Program-made: the position numbers and the translations under genes
Notes under the pieces: model-generated
Database searches by the model: none
What the model saw: the letters and a program-made list of their open reading frames with translations, nothing else
What the model was told of the DNA's origin: nothing
Assembly: GCA_030044325.1 (NCBI GenBank)
Contig: JASHWA010000172.1
Span: forward strand, 1-7,119
Reading direction: 5' to 3'
From: Bryobacteraceae bacterium
Lineage (GTDB): Bacteria > Acidobacteriota > Terriglobia > Bryobacterales > Bryobacteraceae
Length of the DNA stretch: 7,119 nt
Part shown: one piece after another, positions 7,001 through 7,119 of the stretch
Numbering within the stretch: the first letter of the stretch is position 1
Layout: each line of letters starts with the position of its first letter

Positions 7001-7119
7001 GGAATTCTGATCGTCGATTTTGCGCTCGAAGCCGAGCGCGAGCACGGCAAAAATTCCACCGATGCGATCTATGAAGCGAGCCTGCTGCGCTTCCGGCCCA
7101 TCATGATGACCACCATGGC
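4031..7119 (+). CDS. mdtB: RND efflux permease subunit, MdtB-like (3' end outside window)
   Basis: Proton-driven inner-membrane pump of the HAE1/AcrB family, expected to work as a trimer with the preceding adaptor. 1029 codons are present, and by comparison with E. coli MdtB about 90 C-terminal residues are missing. Helix 1 is at about 12-30, followed by LPVSALPEVSYPTIQVVTLY and PGASPDVVTSTITAPLERQF. The first porter loop spans about 31-337, helices 2-6 about 338-495, and helix 7 ends before IPKGFFPVQD (548-557). The second porter loop runs to about 920, with helices 8 onward from 923. The proton-relay pair Asp401-Asp402 lies in GFVVDDAIVMIENI and the relay lysine is Lys989 in GIVKKNGILIVDFA. 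YGQRQISTLYTQLNQY and the closing LRFRPIMMTTM are typical of MdtB/MdtC. Residues of about 776-845 are a low-complexity insert that E. coli MdtB lacks. The ATG at 4031 has GGAGA ten bases upstream. A second permease (MdtC) and an outer-membrane channel gene may follow outside the window. Confidence 0.95.
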   Translation, partial: MSPSRPFILRPVATSLLMAAVLLAGAVSFTQLPVSALPEVSYPTIQVVTLYPGASPDVVTSTITAPLERQFGEMQGLSQMTSTSSATLSVIVLEFNLTLDIDIGEEEVQSAINSAQSFLPADLPTPPIYRKVNPADAPILTLAVTSDSIPLPQVEDLVDTRLSPKLSQLNGVGLVSISGGQKPAIRIQVNPQALSAYGINMEDVRTALTEASVNTAKGNFDGARLDYQIDSNDQITSAEGYKDVLVAYRNNAPVFLSDVATVVNGVENSMLAAWMNQTPAVIVNIQRQPGANTISVVDSIKSILPQLEANLPAAVKITILTDLTTSIRSSVADVEFELGLTVVLVVLVIFVFLRSIYATIIPSVAVPLSIVGTFGVMYLLGYSLDNLSLMALTISTGFVVDDAIVMIENISRFIEAGDPPMEAALKGSEQIGFTIVSLTVSLIAVLIPLLFMSDVVGRLFREFAVTLAVTIVISAFVSLTLTPMMCSRILRHRPQSQQSRFYRVTENAFHGMIGFYGRTLRFVLRHQAATLLVALATLALTVLLYIAIPKGFFPVQDTGVIQGISVAPPSVSFAAMSEKQQQLAKIILQDPAIASLSSFIGADGTNTTLNSGRFSINLKPLDQRHISASEVIRRLAKNLAPVQGIKLYMQPVQNITVDDRVSRLEYQYTLEDPDSTELNDWANRFVAQLQKQKSLEDVATDQQLGARAVYLTINRVTASRLGIAPSTIDNTLYDAYGQRQISTLYTQLNQYHVVLETQPGWRQDPTNLKSLYIQASASSGSSGAGAATTFSSSASASAGSNALTTSPLYTPSPATLSPPPNALSLPAQPAAANSNLTTVSSAPNAVPLNTFTQLADTTEALTVNHQGQFPSVTVSFNLASSAALGTAISQINSTAKNIHFPATLQASFQGTAASFENSLTDEPLLILAALVTVYIVLGVLYESFIHPVTILSTLPSAGVGALVALMLFGQDLSIVAIIGIILLIGIVKKNGILIVDFALEAEREHGKNSTDAIYEASLLRFRPIMMTTM
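6356..6565 (+). other. low-complexity Ser/Ala/Pro insert in the RND permease
   Basis: Codons of about 776-845 of the permease encode a stretch dominated by Ser, Ala, Thr, Pro, Gly and Asn with no charged residues. It begins after LKSLYIQA and ends before VPLNTFTQLADT. In E. coli MdtB these flanks (DTIRLT and VPLSSIAKI) are joined by only about six residues. The reading frame stays open, and the conserved periplasmic sequence resumes with NHQGQFPSVTVSFN, so this is an in-frame expansion, not a frameshift. It would protrude from the periplasmic part of the pump, probably as a disordered loop. Confidence 0.75.

Noticed and set aside
6020..7045. 341-codon minus-strand open frame
   Set aside because: It is antisense to the permease, with an Arg/Gly-rich product and no family signature.

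Overview
The window is GC-rich, densely coding bacterial chromosomal DNA. It holds five protein genes, two of them cut by the window edges. The best guess for the source is a soil-type Acidobacteriota (Solibacter/Bryobacter-like). That guess rests on overall impression, the OFA-type transporter, and a GGGGACAGTCCCC-type intergenic repeat of the kind I associate with that group. It is inference, not proof.

Left part (1-2337): a malate synthase A gene (aceB) runs leftward out of the window. A VOC-fold (glyoxalase/bleomycin-resistance superfamily) gene diverges from it across a 35-base gap. An oxalate/formate-antiporter family (OFA) MFS transporter then converges on the VOC gene. The ~107 bases between the two converging stop codons are almost filled by a long imperfect inverted repeat, probably a REP/REPIN-like element that could also serve as a two-way terminator. 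Malate synthase consumes glyoxylate and the transporter family carries oxalate-like anions, so a shared C2-acid theme is possible but unproven.

Middle (2338-2654): a divergent control region. It carries a perfect TATAAT box for the transporter, a 9+9-base dyad that looks like an operator, and a 9-base Shine-Dalgarno match for the efflux operon. The -10 box overlaps the upstream ATG of the transporter reading frame, and a perfect AAGGAG lies seven bases before an in-frame TTG. The true transporter start is therefore probably the TTG at 2337 rather than the ATG at 2433.

Right part (2655-7119): an MdtAB-like RND efflux operon. A periplasmic adaptor (MdtA-like) overlaps by four bases (ATGA) an inner-membrane RND permease (MdtB-like) that runs off the right edge. 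Adaptor and permease would form a proton-driven tripartite drug/metabolite exporter with an outer-membrane TolC-type channel that is not in view. Two parts are unusual relative to E. coli MdtABC: a ~70-residue proline-rich cytoplasmic tail on the adaptor, and a ~70-residue Ser/Ala/Pro-rich insert in the second periplasmic loop of the permease.

I found no tRNA, rRNA, CRISPR array, insertion sequence or phage gene. Nothing here is clearly a new system. The most worthwhile oddities are the permease insert, the inverted repeat, and the start/operator arrangement of the divergent region.
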